A DNA stretch of 9,435 bases from Candidatus Planktophila limnetica (lineage in GTDB: Bacteria; Actinomycetota; Actinomycetes; Nanopelagicales; Nanopelagicaceae): assembly GCA_029979485.1 (NCBI GenBank), contig JAPOHK010000022.1, forward strand, positions 1 to 9,435. Direction: 5' to 3'. Below, piece after piece: positions 1 to 6,687 of the stretch. The translations under genes were made by a program, and so were the position numbers. Numbering within the stretch: position 1 is the stretch's first letter; every line of letters begins with the position of its first letter. The notes below the pieces were generated by a model, which was not told the DNA's origin, searched no databases, and saw nothing but the letters and a program-made list of their open reading frames with translations.

Positions 1-147
1 ACTGCTCCAACTACAACACAGCCACAAGCAACATCTCAATCTGTGGCTCCTGCACCACAGATCTCAACTTCGCCACAAAATTCAATCAGAGGTGAAGAAC
101 GAGAAGGTCGCGAACATGATGGTGATCGCGGTGGTGATGACGATTAA
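1..147 (+). CDS. 3' end of an unidentified gene with a low-complexity acidic tail
   Basis: Reading frame 1 is open from the first base to a TAA at 145-147, giving 48 residues of C-terminal sequence; the start lies outside the window. The first ~30 residues are rich in Thr, Pro, Gln, Ser and Ala and look like a disordered linker. The last ~18 are highly charged (Arg, Glu, Gly, Asp) and end in Gly-Gly-Asp-Asp-Asp. Such tails occur on exported or membrane-anchored actinobacterial proteins, but no catalytic or family motif is visible and I cannot name the gene. Its stop codon overlaps the stop of the convergent carboxypeptidase gene: the four bases TTAA at 144-147 carry both. Its being coding rests on the open frame and on codon-like composition only. 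Confidence 0.6.
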   Translation, partial: TAPTTTQPQATSQSVAPAPQISTSPQNSIRGEEREGREHDGDRGGDDD

Positions 148-1337
148 GAAGCAGAGCTCGTCGCTGTAGTCACTTCGGAATTTGAGTTAGGCAGGACTGG
201 AAGTAAAGGCACTGCCACTTTTCCCAAAATTTTGTCGATTGTATTGCGGGCAGTTTTTTCGGCTCGATAACCCGTTTTAAGTTGATCAGCAATAATCACA
301 AAAACATACTCGCGATCTCCTGCTTCCACGTATCCAGCCAAATTTACTGTTCCATTGAGCGATCCAGACTTAGCTTTCACTAAACCAATTGCTTGAGGTG
401 CATTCTCAATAAAGCGATGGCGTAGTGTGCCCGAAATTCCTCCCACGGGTAGGCCACCAATTACTGGTGCAAACTTGGAATTCTTTTTGAGCTGAAGTAA
501 GAGCTGGGCAATTTGAGTTGCGCGAACGCGATTCTCTTTTGAAAGCCCGCTGGCATCTTTAATGATTTGGTCACCTTGTGCGACATTGAGCGAATTCAAC
601 ACATCTGAAAAGGTTTTTGACACACCTTTATCTGTAAAAGAATAACCGGCCGCTCGGGCAGATAACCGTGCAATTCGCTCTGAAAGCACATTGTCACTCC
701 ACATCAATGCAAAAGAGAGCATTGTTTGCAGCGCTGGAGATTCTGAAGAAGTAATCATGTGATGTGACTTTTTCAGCGCATCATCACGAGAAACTTTTAT
801 CATGGTGGCGCGGATTCTGTTTTTCGAGAAATAGCTTTTAATGTGGCTTACTTCTTTGGGATATAAATCAACATAGTAAATTTTTGCGTCCCTGGTTTTA
901 CCATTCACTTCTCGGAAAGCGCCAAGTGTTTTGGATTCCAGCCCAGGCAGTGAAGTTCTTCCCATCTTCTTCGCTTGGGATGATAAGAAACTAATCCATG
1001 GGTCATAAGAACCTTGAATCACCAGGCTCTTATCTGATGTGCCCACCCACGTTGATGTGGTGAATTTTTGTTGGGGATCAAGGTAGGTCAAGGCAGCAGC
1101 AGCGGTATACAACTTCATCAGTGAAGCTGGTTTACGGAGTGAATTTGAATCTTTCTCATATACAACTTGCCCGTTTGATTCATCGATAAAGATGACAGAT
1201 GGGTTTGAAAGGGAGGCGCTCCTAGTCAAACTACTAATAAGCGAACCCACATTAACTGGCTCAAGTGAATGTGCCGGTTGAGGCGCAAGAATAGAAAGAG
1301 CAAATGCAAGGGCAAATGCTCCAGAAAGCCGCTTCAT
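144..1337 (-). CDS. dacB: D-alanyl-D-alanine carboxypeptidase/endopeptidase, PBP4 type (peptidase family S13)
   Basis: A low-molecular-weight penicillin-binding protein predicted to trim or cleave D-Ala crosslinks in peptidoglycan outside the membrane. The 397-residue protein begins with a signal peptide (residues 1-24: Lys-Arg, hydrophobic core, Pro-Ala-His-Ser cleavage region). The serine-hydrolase motifs are in order: S72-L-M-K75 (nucleophile and general base), S214-D-N216, and K323-S-G325, a Ser variant of the usual KTG box. The region around 296-306 and the end of the fold (K-S-G-S-L-N-G, then G-Y-V and V-F-V-I-I-A-D) also fit S13. It is somewhat shorter than typical DacB (about 450-480 residues). 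The frame stays open for 22 codons upstream, but the ATG at 1337 is preferred because the signal peptide starts there and an upstream start would run into the preceding gene. Only a weak ribosome site precedes it, and the upstream gene ends 8 nt before, so translational coupling is likely. A second K-T-G at 354-356 is not the active-site motif. Confidence 0.9.
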   Translation of the reverse strand: MKRLSGAFALAFALSILAPQPAHSLEPVNVGSLISSLTRSASLSNPSVIFIDESNGQVVYEKDSNSLRKPASLMKLYTAAAALTYLDPQQKFTTSTWVGTSDKSLVIQGSYDPWISFLSSQAKKMGRTSLPGLESKTLGAFREVNGKTRDAKIYYVDLYPKEVSHIKSYFSKNRIRATMIKVSRDDALKKSHHMITSSESPALQTMLSFALMWSDNVLSERIARLSARAAGYSFTDKGVSKTFSDVLNSLNVAQGDQIIKDASGLSKENRVRATQIAQLLLQLKKNSKFAPVIGGLPVGGISGTLRHRFIENAPQAIGLVKAKSGSLNGTVNLAGYVEAGDREYVFVIIADQLKTGYRAEKTARNTIDKILGKVAVPLLPVLPNSNSEVTTATSSAS

Positions 1338-1345
1338 CTTTTGAA

Positions 1346-1690
1346 CTACCAAGCGTATGCAATAACAATGTTGGTAATCGTTAGACCCAACATCGCAGCC
1401 CATACTGAACTCTTTAACTCATCTTTCTTCACATTTTTGTAACCCAAAACAAGGATCACTGCGAGAACAAGGAATTTAACTCCAAATTTGGTGTGATTTG
1501 CTGCTTCGGAATGGGCATGGCTCCAAAGCCCAATCATCACTACTGCGGCAATCAGCGCAGTCAGAGCAGCATGGAGAACTCCTCCATTCAATTTCTTGGG
1601 ATTTTTGTTAATTTGAAGAAGCAGAAGTGCCAAAATCGCAATTACACATAGAAGATGAATTCCAAATGCGATGTGATACACGATAGTCAT
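1346..1690 (-). CDS. small four-helix integral membrane protein, function unknown
   Basis: A 114-residue protein made almost entirely of four hydrophobic segments: about residues 4-27, 37-56, 67-84 and 95-113. Short basic loops between them (Asn-Lys-Asn-Pro-Lys-Lys; Lys-Asn-Val-Lys-Lys) suggest cytoplasmic sides by the positive-inside rule. Histidines lie in or near membrane segments (H6, H12, H40, H58, H60, H66), so metal or heme binding is possible, but I recognise no family and do not assign that function. The frame extends upstream to 1840, but the ATG at 1690 is chosen because a clear AAGGAG Shine-Dalgarno (1696-1701 on this strand) lies 5 nt ahead; the upstream extension is shadow sequence inside the divergent methyltransferase gene. 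It is the first gene of a two-gene unit with the carboxypeptidase, whose start is 8 nt after its TAG stop. Confidence 0.85.
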   Translation of the reverse strand: MTIVYHIAFGIHLLCVIAILALLLLQINKNPKKLNGGVLHAALTALIAAVVMIGLWSHAHSEAANHTKFGVKFLVLAVILVLGYKNVKKDELKSSVWAAMLGLTITNIVIAYAW

Positions 1691-1695
1691 GGCTT

Positions 1696-1701
1696 CTCCT
1701 T
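1696..1701 (-). promoter_or_regulatory. Shine-Dalgarno AAGGAG of the small membrane protein
   Basis: Reading the minus strand, AAGGAG sits 5 nt before the ATG at 1690. It fixes the start of the 114-residue membrane protein and excludes the 50-codon upstream extension of the frame. The site overlaps a possible -35 (TTGGAG, 1700-1705) for the divergent methyltransferase gene. Confidence 0.8.
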
Positions 1702-1719
1702 GGAGTTTGTAGTGACTTA

Positions 1720-1729
1720 AGTTTAGAGT
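1720..1729. promoter_or_regulatory. overlapping divergent -10 elements between the membrane protein and the TrmH-family gene
   Basis: On the plus strand TAGAGT (1724-1729) ends exactly 6 nt before the ATG at 1736, the spacing expected if transcription begins at the start codon (a leaderless mRNA). A weak -35, TTGGAG (1700-1705), lies 18 nt upstream. On the minus strand TAAACT (1725-1720) would give a leader of about 20-25 nt that contains the AAGGAG site. The two hexamers share bases 1724-1725. They are assigned by pattern only. Confidence 0.5.
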
Positions 1730-1735
1730 GCAACC

Positions 1736-2386
1736 ATGGAAATCAATACTCCTGGCGTTATTGGGCCAGGTGAATTTTTCCCCGTGGTTGGTGTAGGACC
1801 TCATCCAGAACCATGGCCCACAGATTCTCACTTTGATCAAGAACTGCTTGCTAACGGTGACCGTCGTAATGTTTTGGATAAGTACCGATATTGGACTGTC
1901 GAGGCAATCGTCGCAGATTTAAATACGAAGCGGCATTCATTGCAGATTGCAATCGAGAACTGGCAGCACGATCTAAATATTGGCTCGGTGGTGCGAACCG
2001 CTAATGCATTTAATGTGAGTGCAGTCCATATTGTTGGAAAACGTGATTGGAATAAGCGGGGAGCAATGGTCACTGACCGCTATTTGACTGTCATTCATCA
2101 CCCAACAGTTAAAGATTTTTCAGAATGGTCTTTATCTCAAGGAATTCCAATTATTGGAATTGATAATGTCCCCGGATCAAAACATTTGGAGGGAGCTGCG
2201 CTTCCCCATGATTGCATACTTTTCTTTGGCCAAGAAGGTGCTGGGATGTCTGAGGAGGCCATAGCTGCCTGTTCTGCCCTGTATGAAATTGAACAATACG
2301 GTTCGACTCGTTCTATGAACGCCTCGGCTGCTGCTGCAATAGCCATGTATCACTGGGCACTGCAACACCTGCCACGAAAACAATAG
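1736..2386 (+). CDS. TrmH/SpoU-family RNA 2'-O-ribose methyltransferase
   Basis: A SPOUT-class enzyme predicted to transfer a methyl group from S-adenosylmethionine to a ribose 2'-OH in tRNA or rRNA; the target nucleotide cannot be read from the sequence. In the 216 residues, motif 1 is at about 74-92 (E-N ... N81-I-G-S-V-V-R87-T-A-N-A-F), motif 2 at 161-173 (I-L-F-F-G-Q-E-G-A-G-M-S-E) and motif 3 at 189-207 (G-S-T-R-S-M-N195-A-S-A then A-M-Y-H-W). The residues the family uses for catalysis and cofactor binding (N81, R87, E167, N195) are present, so it should be active. A Gly/Pro-rich N-terminal stretch and an R-R-N-V-L-D-K-Y-R-Y-W segment (residues 43-53) precede the core, a layout I associate with actinobacterial members. 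The ATG at 1736 has no Shine-Dalgarno but follows a TAGAGT box by 6 nt. The MFS gene starts 2 nt after its stop. Confidence 0.88.
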   Translation: MEINTPGVIGPGEFFPVVGVGPHPEPWPTDSHFDQELLANGDRRNVLDKYRYWTVEAIVADLNTKRHSLQIAIENWQHDLNIGSVVRTANAFNVSAVHIVGKRDWNKRGAMVTDRYLTVIHHPTVKDFSEWSLSQGIPIIGIDNVPGSKHLEGAALPHDCILFFGQEGAGMSEEAIAACSALYEIEQYGSTRSMNASAAAAIAMYHWALQHLPRKQ

Positions 2387-2388
2387 AG

Positions 2389-3561
2389 ATGAAGCGGATC
2401 TGGTTAACGCGCAATCTTGTACTGCTCACCATTATTTCGCTGGCACAAGATGCAGCAAGTGAACTTCTCTACCCACTACTTCCCTACATCATTACTGCTG
2501 GAGTCATTGGTGCAGCTCCGCTAGCACTTGGATTGATCGAAGGATGCGCAGAGGCAGCTGCCGGATTCACCAAATTATGGGCGGGAAATAAATCTGACAG
2601 CGTAGGACGTAAAAGATTCGTTGTTGCTGGTTACACACTTGCTGGAATTGGTAAGGCGCTTGTGGTCTTTGCATCTGTGTGGGGTGCGGTATTCGCAGGA
2701 CGCATAACAGACCGAATCGGTAAGGGTTTACGTAGTACTCCTCGAGATGCATTGATTCACGATTCAGTGGATAAAGAACATTTAGGAAAAGCTTTTGGAT
2801 TTCATCGAACTGGAGACAATATCGGCGCAGTTATTGGCCCGCTTATTGCACTAGGTGGACTTGCGCTATTCAACGACGATGTTCGGGCAGTTGCGAAGTG
2901 GGCCCTGATCCCCGCACTACTTTCTGGTTTTCTTACTCTCTTTATTAAGGAAACAGTTAAAGAAAAGCGAAAGAATCGCGAGTTAATTCCAAAAGTGAAA
3001 TTACCAGCAGAGCTCAAAAAGCCAATTGCAATTCTGGTTTTGATTCAGCTGACCAATATTCCAGATGCTCTATTGCTCTTGCGACTTTATGACTTAGGTT
3101 TTTCTATCCAAGCTGTAGTGATCACATATGCGCTATACAGTTGTGTCACAGTTTTATGCGCCTACCCTGCCGGATTGCTAGCGGATCGTTTCTCTCCGCA
3201 ACATGTTTATGCAACAGGATTGATTGCCTTTGCCTGTGCCTATGCGACTCTCGGATTTACAAGTAATCAAACTATTGCTGTGATGGCCATGTTGGTTTAC
3301 GGAATCTTTCCAGCGCTTACAGATGGAGTTGGAAAAGCATGGGTCGCAAAGTTAAGCGATGACGAACATCGCGGTCGAGCACAAGGTGTTTACCAAGCAT
3401 CGATGAATTTTGCTGTCCTGGGTGCAGGTATTTGGGGTGGTGCATTCTGGATGAGCGGTGCGACCGAGCCTGTATTAGTGATCGCAGCTATTGGAGCGTT
3501 AGTTGGTTCCGCCTACTTCTGGATCAGGATCGCTCTCGAGCGCCTGTCGGACAGAAGTTAA
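2389..3561 (+). CDS. major facilitator superfamily permease
   Basis: A 390-residue polytopic inner-membrane protein with about twelve hydrophobic segments and a central basic cytoplasmic loop (about 188-212, Lys/Arg/Glu rich), which divides the two six-helix halves of an MFS carrier. The loop between helices 2 and 3 carries the MFS signature (A-G-N-K-S-D-S-V-G-R-K-R, 65-76). A second diagnostic stretch follows at 104-122 (G-R-I-T-D-R-I-G-K-G-L-R-S-T-P-R-D-A-L), and the C-terminal half repeats the A-G-L-L-A-D-R pattern at 261-267. Substrate is unknown; family members of this shape are often annotated as efflux carriers, which I cannot confirm. The ATG lies 2 nt after the methyltransferase TAG, with no strong ribosome site, so it is probably co-transcribed and translationally coupled. 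Its last 20 codons and stop overlap the convergent TPR gene by 63 bp. Confidence 0.87.
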   Translation: MKRIWLTRNLVLLTIISLAQDAASELLYPLLPYIITAGVIGAAPLALGLIEGCAEAAAGFTKLWAGNKSDSVGRKRFVVAGYTLAGIGKALVVFASVWGAVFAGRITDRIGKGLRSTPRDALIHDSVDKEHLGKAFGFHRTGDNIGAVIGPLIALGGLALFNDDVRAVAKWALIPALLSGFLTLFIKETVKEKRKNRELIPKVKLPAELKKPIAILVLIQLTNIPDALLLLRLYDLGFSIQAVVITYALYSCVTVLCAYPAGLLADRFSPQHVYATGLIAFACAYATLGFTSNQTIAVMAMLVYGIFPALTDGVGKAWVAKLSDDEHRGRAQGVYQASMNFAVLGAGIWGGAFWMSGATEPVLVIAAIGALVGSAYFWIRIALERLSDRS

Positions 3562-4455
3562 ACGACGCTCGATTTCATCCGCTTGTTCCATGCGCCCTAA
3601 CCGGCGAAGTACTTCAGCCATGCGGGTTTCAATGTCGATAATAAATTCGAAATCTTTAGGTTCATCTTCTGCGACAGTTTGTAGAACGCTATCTAAGGTA
3701 GCCAAGCCATCTTCTAATTTGCCTAGCAATATTTCAGCTCTTCCAAATTCAAAGAGCGCAAAAGTTTGGCGGCGATGATCATGTGCTGTTTCAAATACAT
3801 CGATGGCTTTTCGTGCTGCATCAATGGCTTTTTCACCTTCGCCTAATTCGACATAGCAGGATGCAATTTTTTGATCACATCGAGCAACGTGGATAACTTC
3901 ACGCTCTAACTTAAACATTTTGCGAGCTTCCAAGAAGCAGATAATGGCTTCGTTGTAATTCTTGAGTTCGCGTTGAGCACAACCAATTAGATGCATGTCG
4001 TTTGCTGCACCAATATTATTTCCGTCTACTAAATGCTCCTGTGAACATTCGTACATCGTTTCAATGACTTTTTCATAATTCTTTGACGAATACCACCATT
4101 CGCCTAAAGTACAAGCGAGTTCGAGTGCAATTGGTGATTTATTCTCACGCAATATTGCAACTGCTTTACTCATTGCAGTGGCTGCTTCTTCCATCCGCTT
4201 AAGTTGATTCAAGTTATAGCCAATTGCAGAATAAGCTTGAGCTAACCCTTCTTTAGGTGCCGAATCTCCCAACTCTGAAAAAATATCGCGCGCAGTTTCC
4301 GCGAGCGCGAGCGCCTCGTCATATTGGCCGCGCGCAAAAATTCGTGCACTTAATTCGTAGTATGTGTTGGCGCGCTCTTCGCCCTGAACTTCGGGGATTC
4401 GATCCCAGAGCATCTCTTCGGTGACTAACTCTTCCTGGCCTTCATCATCGCTCAC
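3499..4455 (-). CDS. cytoplasmic tetratricopeptide-repeat protein
   Basis: A 318-residue acidic protein with no signal peptide or membrane segment, built from about seven TPR-like helical hairpins spaced roughly 40 residues apart: about 28-62, 70-104, 109-143, 149-183, 189-223, 228-262 and 269-305. Typical TPR positions recur, for example G-Q-Y-D-E-A-L-A-L-A (43-52), K-N-Y-N-E-A-I-I-C-F (165-174) and G-E-K-A-I-D-A-A (207-214). Such arrays bind partner proteins; no enzymatic domain accompanies them and the partner is unknown. The start is GTG at 4455, supported by a strong GGAGGT ribosome site 6 nt upstream. Its C-terminal 20 codons lie antisense to the end of the MFS gene. It is transcribed away from the nickel transporter, with a 143-bp shared upstream region. 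Confidence 0.85.
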   Translation of the reverse strand: MSDDEGQEELVTEEMLWDRIPEVQGEERANTYYELSARIFARGQYDEALALAETARDIFSELGDSAPKEGLAQAYSAIGYNLNQLKRMEEAATAMSKAVAILRENKSPIALELACTLGEWWYSSKNYEKVIETMYECSQEHLVDGNNIGAANDMHLIGCAQRELKNYNEAIICFLEARKMFKLEREVIHVARCDQKIASCYVELGEGEKAIDAARKAIDVFETAHDHRRQTFALFEFGRAEILLGKLEDGLATLDSVLQTVAEDEPKDFEFIIDIETRMAEVLRRLGRMEQADEIERRLTSVRQALESDPDPEVGGTN

Positions 4456-4461
4456 TCAAAG

Positions 4462-4467
4462 ACCTCC
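4462..4467 (-). promoter_or_regulatory. Shine-Dalgarno GGAGGT of the TPR gene
   Basis: GGAGGT on the minus strand, 6 nt before the GTG at 4455. It supports the GTG as the true start. This is the strongest ribosome site in the window. Confidence 0.8.
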
Positions 4468-4489
4468 ACTTTCACTCGAAGATTCCTGC

Positions 4490-4495
4490 ACTCTA
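4490..4495 (-). promoter_or_regulatory. candidate -10 box (TAGAGT) for the TPR gene
   Basis: Minus-strand TAGAGT, identical to the box before the TrmH-family gene. Here it lies 34 nt upstream of the start, which would give a short leader of about 25-30 nt containing the GGAGGT ribosome site. No convincing -35 element was found. Confidence 0.4.
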
Positions 4496-4557
4496 GCCTC
4501 AACGCTGGCCGGGGCGCGGTTATTTCAGTTCGCCATACGGAGGTTTCTCGCGTAGCC

Positions 4558-4563
4558 TTGACT
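4558..4563 (+). promoter_or_regulatory. candidate -35 element (TTGACT) for the nickel/cobalt transporter
   Basis: TTGACT matches five of six bases of the TTGACA consensus and lies directly upstream of the palindrome at 4567-4581. No good TAnnnT hexamer is found 16-18 nt downstream, so the promoter assignment is tentative. If real, the palindrome falls in the -35/-10 spacer, a position where a bound repressor would block initiation. Confidence 0.35.
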
Positions 4564-4565
4564 AC

Positions 4566-4582
4566 TTGCAAATCATTTGCAT
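4566..4582 (+). promoter_or_regulatory. Nur-like operator (nickel-responsive Fur-family site) before the nickel transporter
   Basis: The sequence TTGCAA-N5-TTGCAT contains a perfect 15-bp dyad, TGCAAAT-C-ATTTGCA, at 4567-4581. The Streptomyces coelicolor Nur box is known as tTGCaa-N5-ttGCAA; this site matches it at 11 of 12 specified positions with the exact 5-nt gap. It lies 16 nt before the start of a NiCoT nickel/cobalt permease, a type of target Nur is known to repress when nickel is sufficient. The match and location are seen in the sequence; Nur binding is inferred, and no Nur gene is in the window. Confidence 0.65.
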
Positions 4583-4588
4583 CTAGCC

Positions 4589-4594
4589 AAGGAG
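4589..4594 (+). promoter_or_regulatory. Shine-Dalgarno AAGGAG of the nickel/cobalt transporter
   Basis: AAGGAG lies 4 nt before the ATG at 4599, a slightly short but workable spacing. It starts only 6 nt after the Nur-like box ends. It selects the ATG at 4599 as start. Confidence 0.75.
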
Positions 4595-4598
4595 CCCC

Positions 4599-5786
4599 AT
4601 GAACGACGTCATCCGTGAAATCCCGCGCATTCCCCTGCGCGAACGCCTGACCTCCGATGAGTGGCGCCGCATGGCGCTGATGTTCGGCTTCATCGCTTTC
4701 CTGCACATTTCGGGCGCGCTGCTCATGTGGAAGGCAACGACAGGAAACTTTGAGTTATCGGATGGAACTTTATTCGGATGGGGTACTGCAGCGCTTGCCT
4801 ACACCTTAGGAATGCGACATGCATTCGATGCCGATCACATTAGTGCAATTGATAATACAACTCGAAAGTTGATGTCTGATGGGCAGCGGCCACTCGCAGT
4901 GGGATTCTTCTTTTCGCTCGGACATTCATCAGTTGTTGCAGGACTTGCAATACTTCTCAACTTTGGTATTAAGGCGATTGGCTCACAGATTAAAGATGAA
5001 AATTCTTCCCTTCATCACTACACCGGATTAATTGGATTAACTGTTTCGGGAACATTCCTTATGCTTATAGCAATTTTCAATTTACTAGTTTTAGGTGGGA
5101 TTTTGAAAGTCTTTTTCGCAATGCGTCAAGGGTTATATAACGAAGAAGAGCTAGAGAAGCATCTAGATTCGCGTGGAATGTTATGGCGTTTCTTTGGGCC
5201 AATTGCACGGAGAATTGATAAGAGCTGGAAGATGTATCCGCTTGGAATTCTCTTCGGTTTGGGATTTGATACCGCAACTGAAATTGGATTACTAGTTCTT
5301 GCTGGTTCATCAGTTATCGCCGGTCTTCCTTGGTGGGCGGTTATTTCGTTGCCACTCTTTTTTGCAGCTGGTATGAGTCTTCTAGACACAATTGATGGAT
5401 CATTTATGAACTTTGCATATGGCTGGGCATTTTCAAAACCAGTCCGCAAGGTTTATTACAACATCATTATTACTGGATTATCTGTGGCTACAGCTCTTTT
5501 CATCGGTGGACTTGAAATTTCCCAAGTAATTTCAAACCAACTTAATCTCACGGGGGGATATTGGGACGCAGCCAACTCGCTAGAACTCAATACTGCGGGG
5601 TATTACATCGTCGCTGGGTTCGTCATTGTTTGGGCGATTGCACTTCTGTACTGGCGTATCGGAAAAGTTGAAGAACGTTGGCACAACATGGCACACGCTT
5701 CCCAAATGGTACGTGGCGAAAATACCGACCATGTTCGTGCTGGCATTGATTTAGGGCCGATTAAAGACGGCTGGAAGATCGACTAA
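4599..5786 (+). CDS. NiCoT-family high-affinity nickel/cobalt permease
   Basis: A secondary transporter of the HoxN/NixA/NhlF family predicted to import Ni2+ and/or Co2+ across the cytoplasmic membrane. All signature motifs are visible in the 395 residues: R-H-A-F-D-A-D-H-I (73-81, the metal-selective helix 2 motif), F-F-F-S-L-G-H-S-S-V-V (103-113), L-G-F-D-T-A-T-E-I (221-229) and G-M-S-L-L-D-T-I-D (258-266). About eight hydrophobic segments are present, with a large charged cytoplasmic loop at about 176-212, as in the family. Length fits NiCoT. Nickel versus cobalt preference cannot be decided from the sequence, but the Nur-like operator upstream favours nickel, possibly for a Ni-superoxide dismutase or urease encoded elsewhere. 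Codon use is odd: the first ~47 codons are strongly G/C-ending, then switch abruptly to the A/T-rich style of the neighbours. The last 26 bp overlap the convergent EamA gene. Confidence 0.93.
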   Translation: MNDVIREIPRIPLRERLTSDEWRRMALMFGFIAFLHISGALLMWKATTGNFELSDGTLFGWGTAALAYTLGMRHAFDADHISAIDNTTRKLMSDGQRPLAVGFFFSLGHSSVVAGLAILLNFGIKAIGSQIKDENSSLHHYTGLIGLTVSGTFLMLIAIFNLLVLGGILKVFFAMRQGLYNEEELEKHLDSRGMLWRFFGPIARRIDKSWKMYPLGILFGLGFDTATEIGLLVLAGSSVIAGLPWWAVISLPLFFAAGMSLLDTIDGSFMNFAYGWAFSKPVRKVYYNIIITGLSVATALFIGGLEISQVISNQLNLTGGYWDAANSLELNTAGYYIVAGFVIVWAIALLYWRIGKVEERWHNMAHASQMVRGENTDHVRAGIDLGPIKDGWKID

Positions 5787-6681
5787 ATCGAATTCGTTCT
5801 TGAGCTATCGCTGCGCCAAGAAGCACAACCAATGCACCCACTGGTTCATACCAGGTAATTTTTTCGTTTAAGAAAATTATTCCGACGATAATTGCAACTA
5901 CTGGAGTCAAATAAGTTACTGAACTTGCTATCGCGCTTCCAGCAAGCTCCATGATTTTGAAGTTCCAGATATAGGCAACTCCACTACCAAATACTCCAAG
6001 CGCAATCATCGCCAAAACCGGAGCTAAGCGATACTCATCCTTGGCTATTCCATCAAGGAGAAAGAGTGGAAGAAGTGTCAGTGCAGCTAAAGTTAATTGC
6101 AACGAGACAATGGATTCAGATTTAATCTGAAGTGGCATGACAAATCGTCGTGTATAGGGAAATGAAATTCCGTAGCAGGTTACTGCAAAAAGTAGAACAG
6201 CAATTGCCCATAAAGGATTGTCGCCTAGACCTTGCCACACACCCAGAACAATAAGAACTCCAGTAAATCCAAGTAACAAACCAATGAGTTGAGAAACACG
6301 GGGTTTCTCTTCTCGGTTAACCACCATAATTGCCAAGATTGTCATGAGTGGTGTTACTGCATTAATGATTCCTGCTAAAACCGAAGTTACTTCAGTCTCT
6401 GCAAGAGCATAGAAAATTCCTGGAATAACATTGAGCAAAATAGCTACGACCCAGATATGAAATAGCGCCTCACGTGATTTGGGTAGTGAGTGCCCCCGTA
6501 AACGGGCAATTATGAGCAAAGTGGCAGCCCCAAGGGCACAGCGCACAAACGCCACCCCAAATGGAGTCAGAAATTCCAAGCCCATCTTGATAAAAATAAA
6601 CGAGCAGCCCCACACAAAGCCAAGCGCCAAATAGCTCGGCAACCAGCTTTTCGTTGATTTATTTTGCGATGCACCCTGCAC
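5761..6681 (-). CDS. EamA-domain transporter (drug/metabolite transporter superfamily)
   Basis: A 306-residue inner-membrane protein with ten predicted helices arranged as two tandem EamA repeats, about residues 15-146 and 157-293. Each repeat ends with the family's pattern of a Pro in a helix followed by a short charged turn: N-A-V-T-P-L (108-112 region) then N-R-E-E-K, and Y-L-T-P-V (257-261) then L-N-E-K-I. The first helix carries G-F-V-W-G-C-S-F, typical of DMT exporters. Substrate is unknown; relatives export amino acids, nucleosides or other metabolites. The start is GTG at 6681: no in-frame ATG exists upstream before a stop, and a TAGACT box ends exactly 6 nt before the GTG, suggesting a leaderless message. 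The C-terminal tail is Arg/Ser rich and overlaps the end of the nickel transporter gene by 26 bp. Confidence 0.88.
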   Translation of the reverse strand: MQGASQNKSTKSWLPSYLALGFVWGCSFIFIKMGLEFLTPFGVAFVRCALGAATLLIIARLRGHSLPKSREALFHIWVVAILLNVIPGIFYALAETEVTSVLAGIINAVTPLMTILAIMVVNREEKPRVSQLIGLLLGFTGVLIVLGVWQGLGDNPLWAIAVLLFAVTCYGISFPYTRRFVMPLQIKSESIVSLQLTLAALTLLPLFLLDGIAKDEYRLAPVLAMIALGVFGSGVAYIWNFKIMELAGSAIASSVTYLTPVVAIIVGIIFLNEKITWYEPVGALVVLLGAAIAQERIRFSRSSSRL

Positions 6682-6687
6682 CGAATG

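Noticed and set aside
106..147. GGTGAT/GATGAC repeats near the end of the first gene as a DNA repeat
   Set aside because: The repetition is explained by Gly/Asp/Arg low-complexity coding sequence; the units are imperfect and short.
139..162. Possible hairpin terminator (GACGA ... TCGTC) at the first convergent junction
   Set aside because: Only a 5-bp stem with a 14-nt loop and no U-tract; not convincing.
1338..1403. 22-codon N-terminal extension of the carboxypeptidase
   Set aside because: It would put a Cys/His-rich stretch before a normal signal peptide and overlap the end of the membrane protein gene; the ATG at 1337 fits better.
4452..4706. 84-codon minus-strand frame across the nickel transporter start
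   Set aside because: It is antisense to the operator, ribosome site and GC-rich 5' end of a motif-complete NiCoT gene, shows no family motif, and its openness is explained by the local GC richness.
5126..5449. 107-codon minus-strand frame inside the nickel transporter
   Set aside because: Antisense to the conserved NiCoT motifs at residues 221-266; no ribosome site and no recognisable protein.
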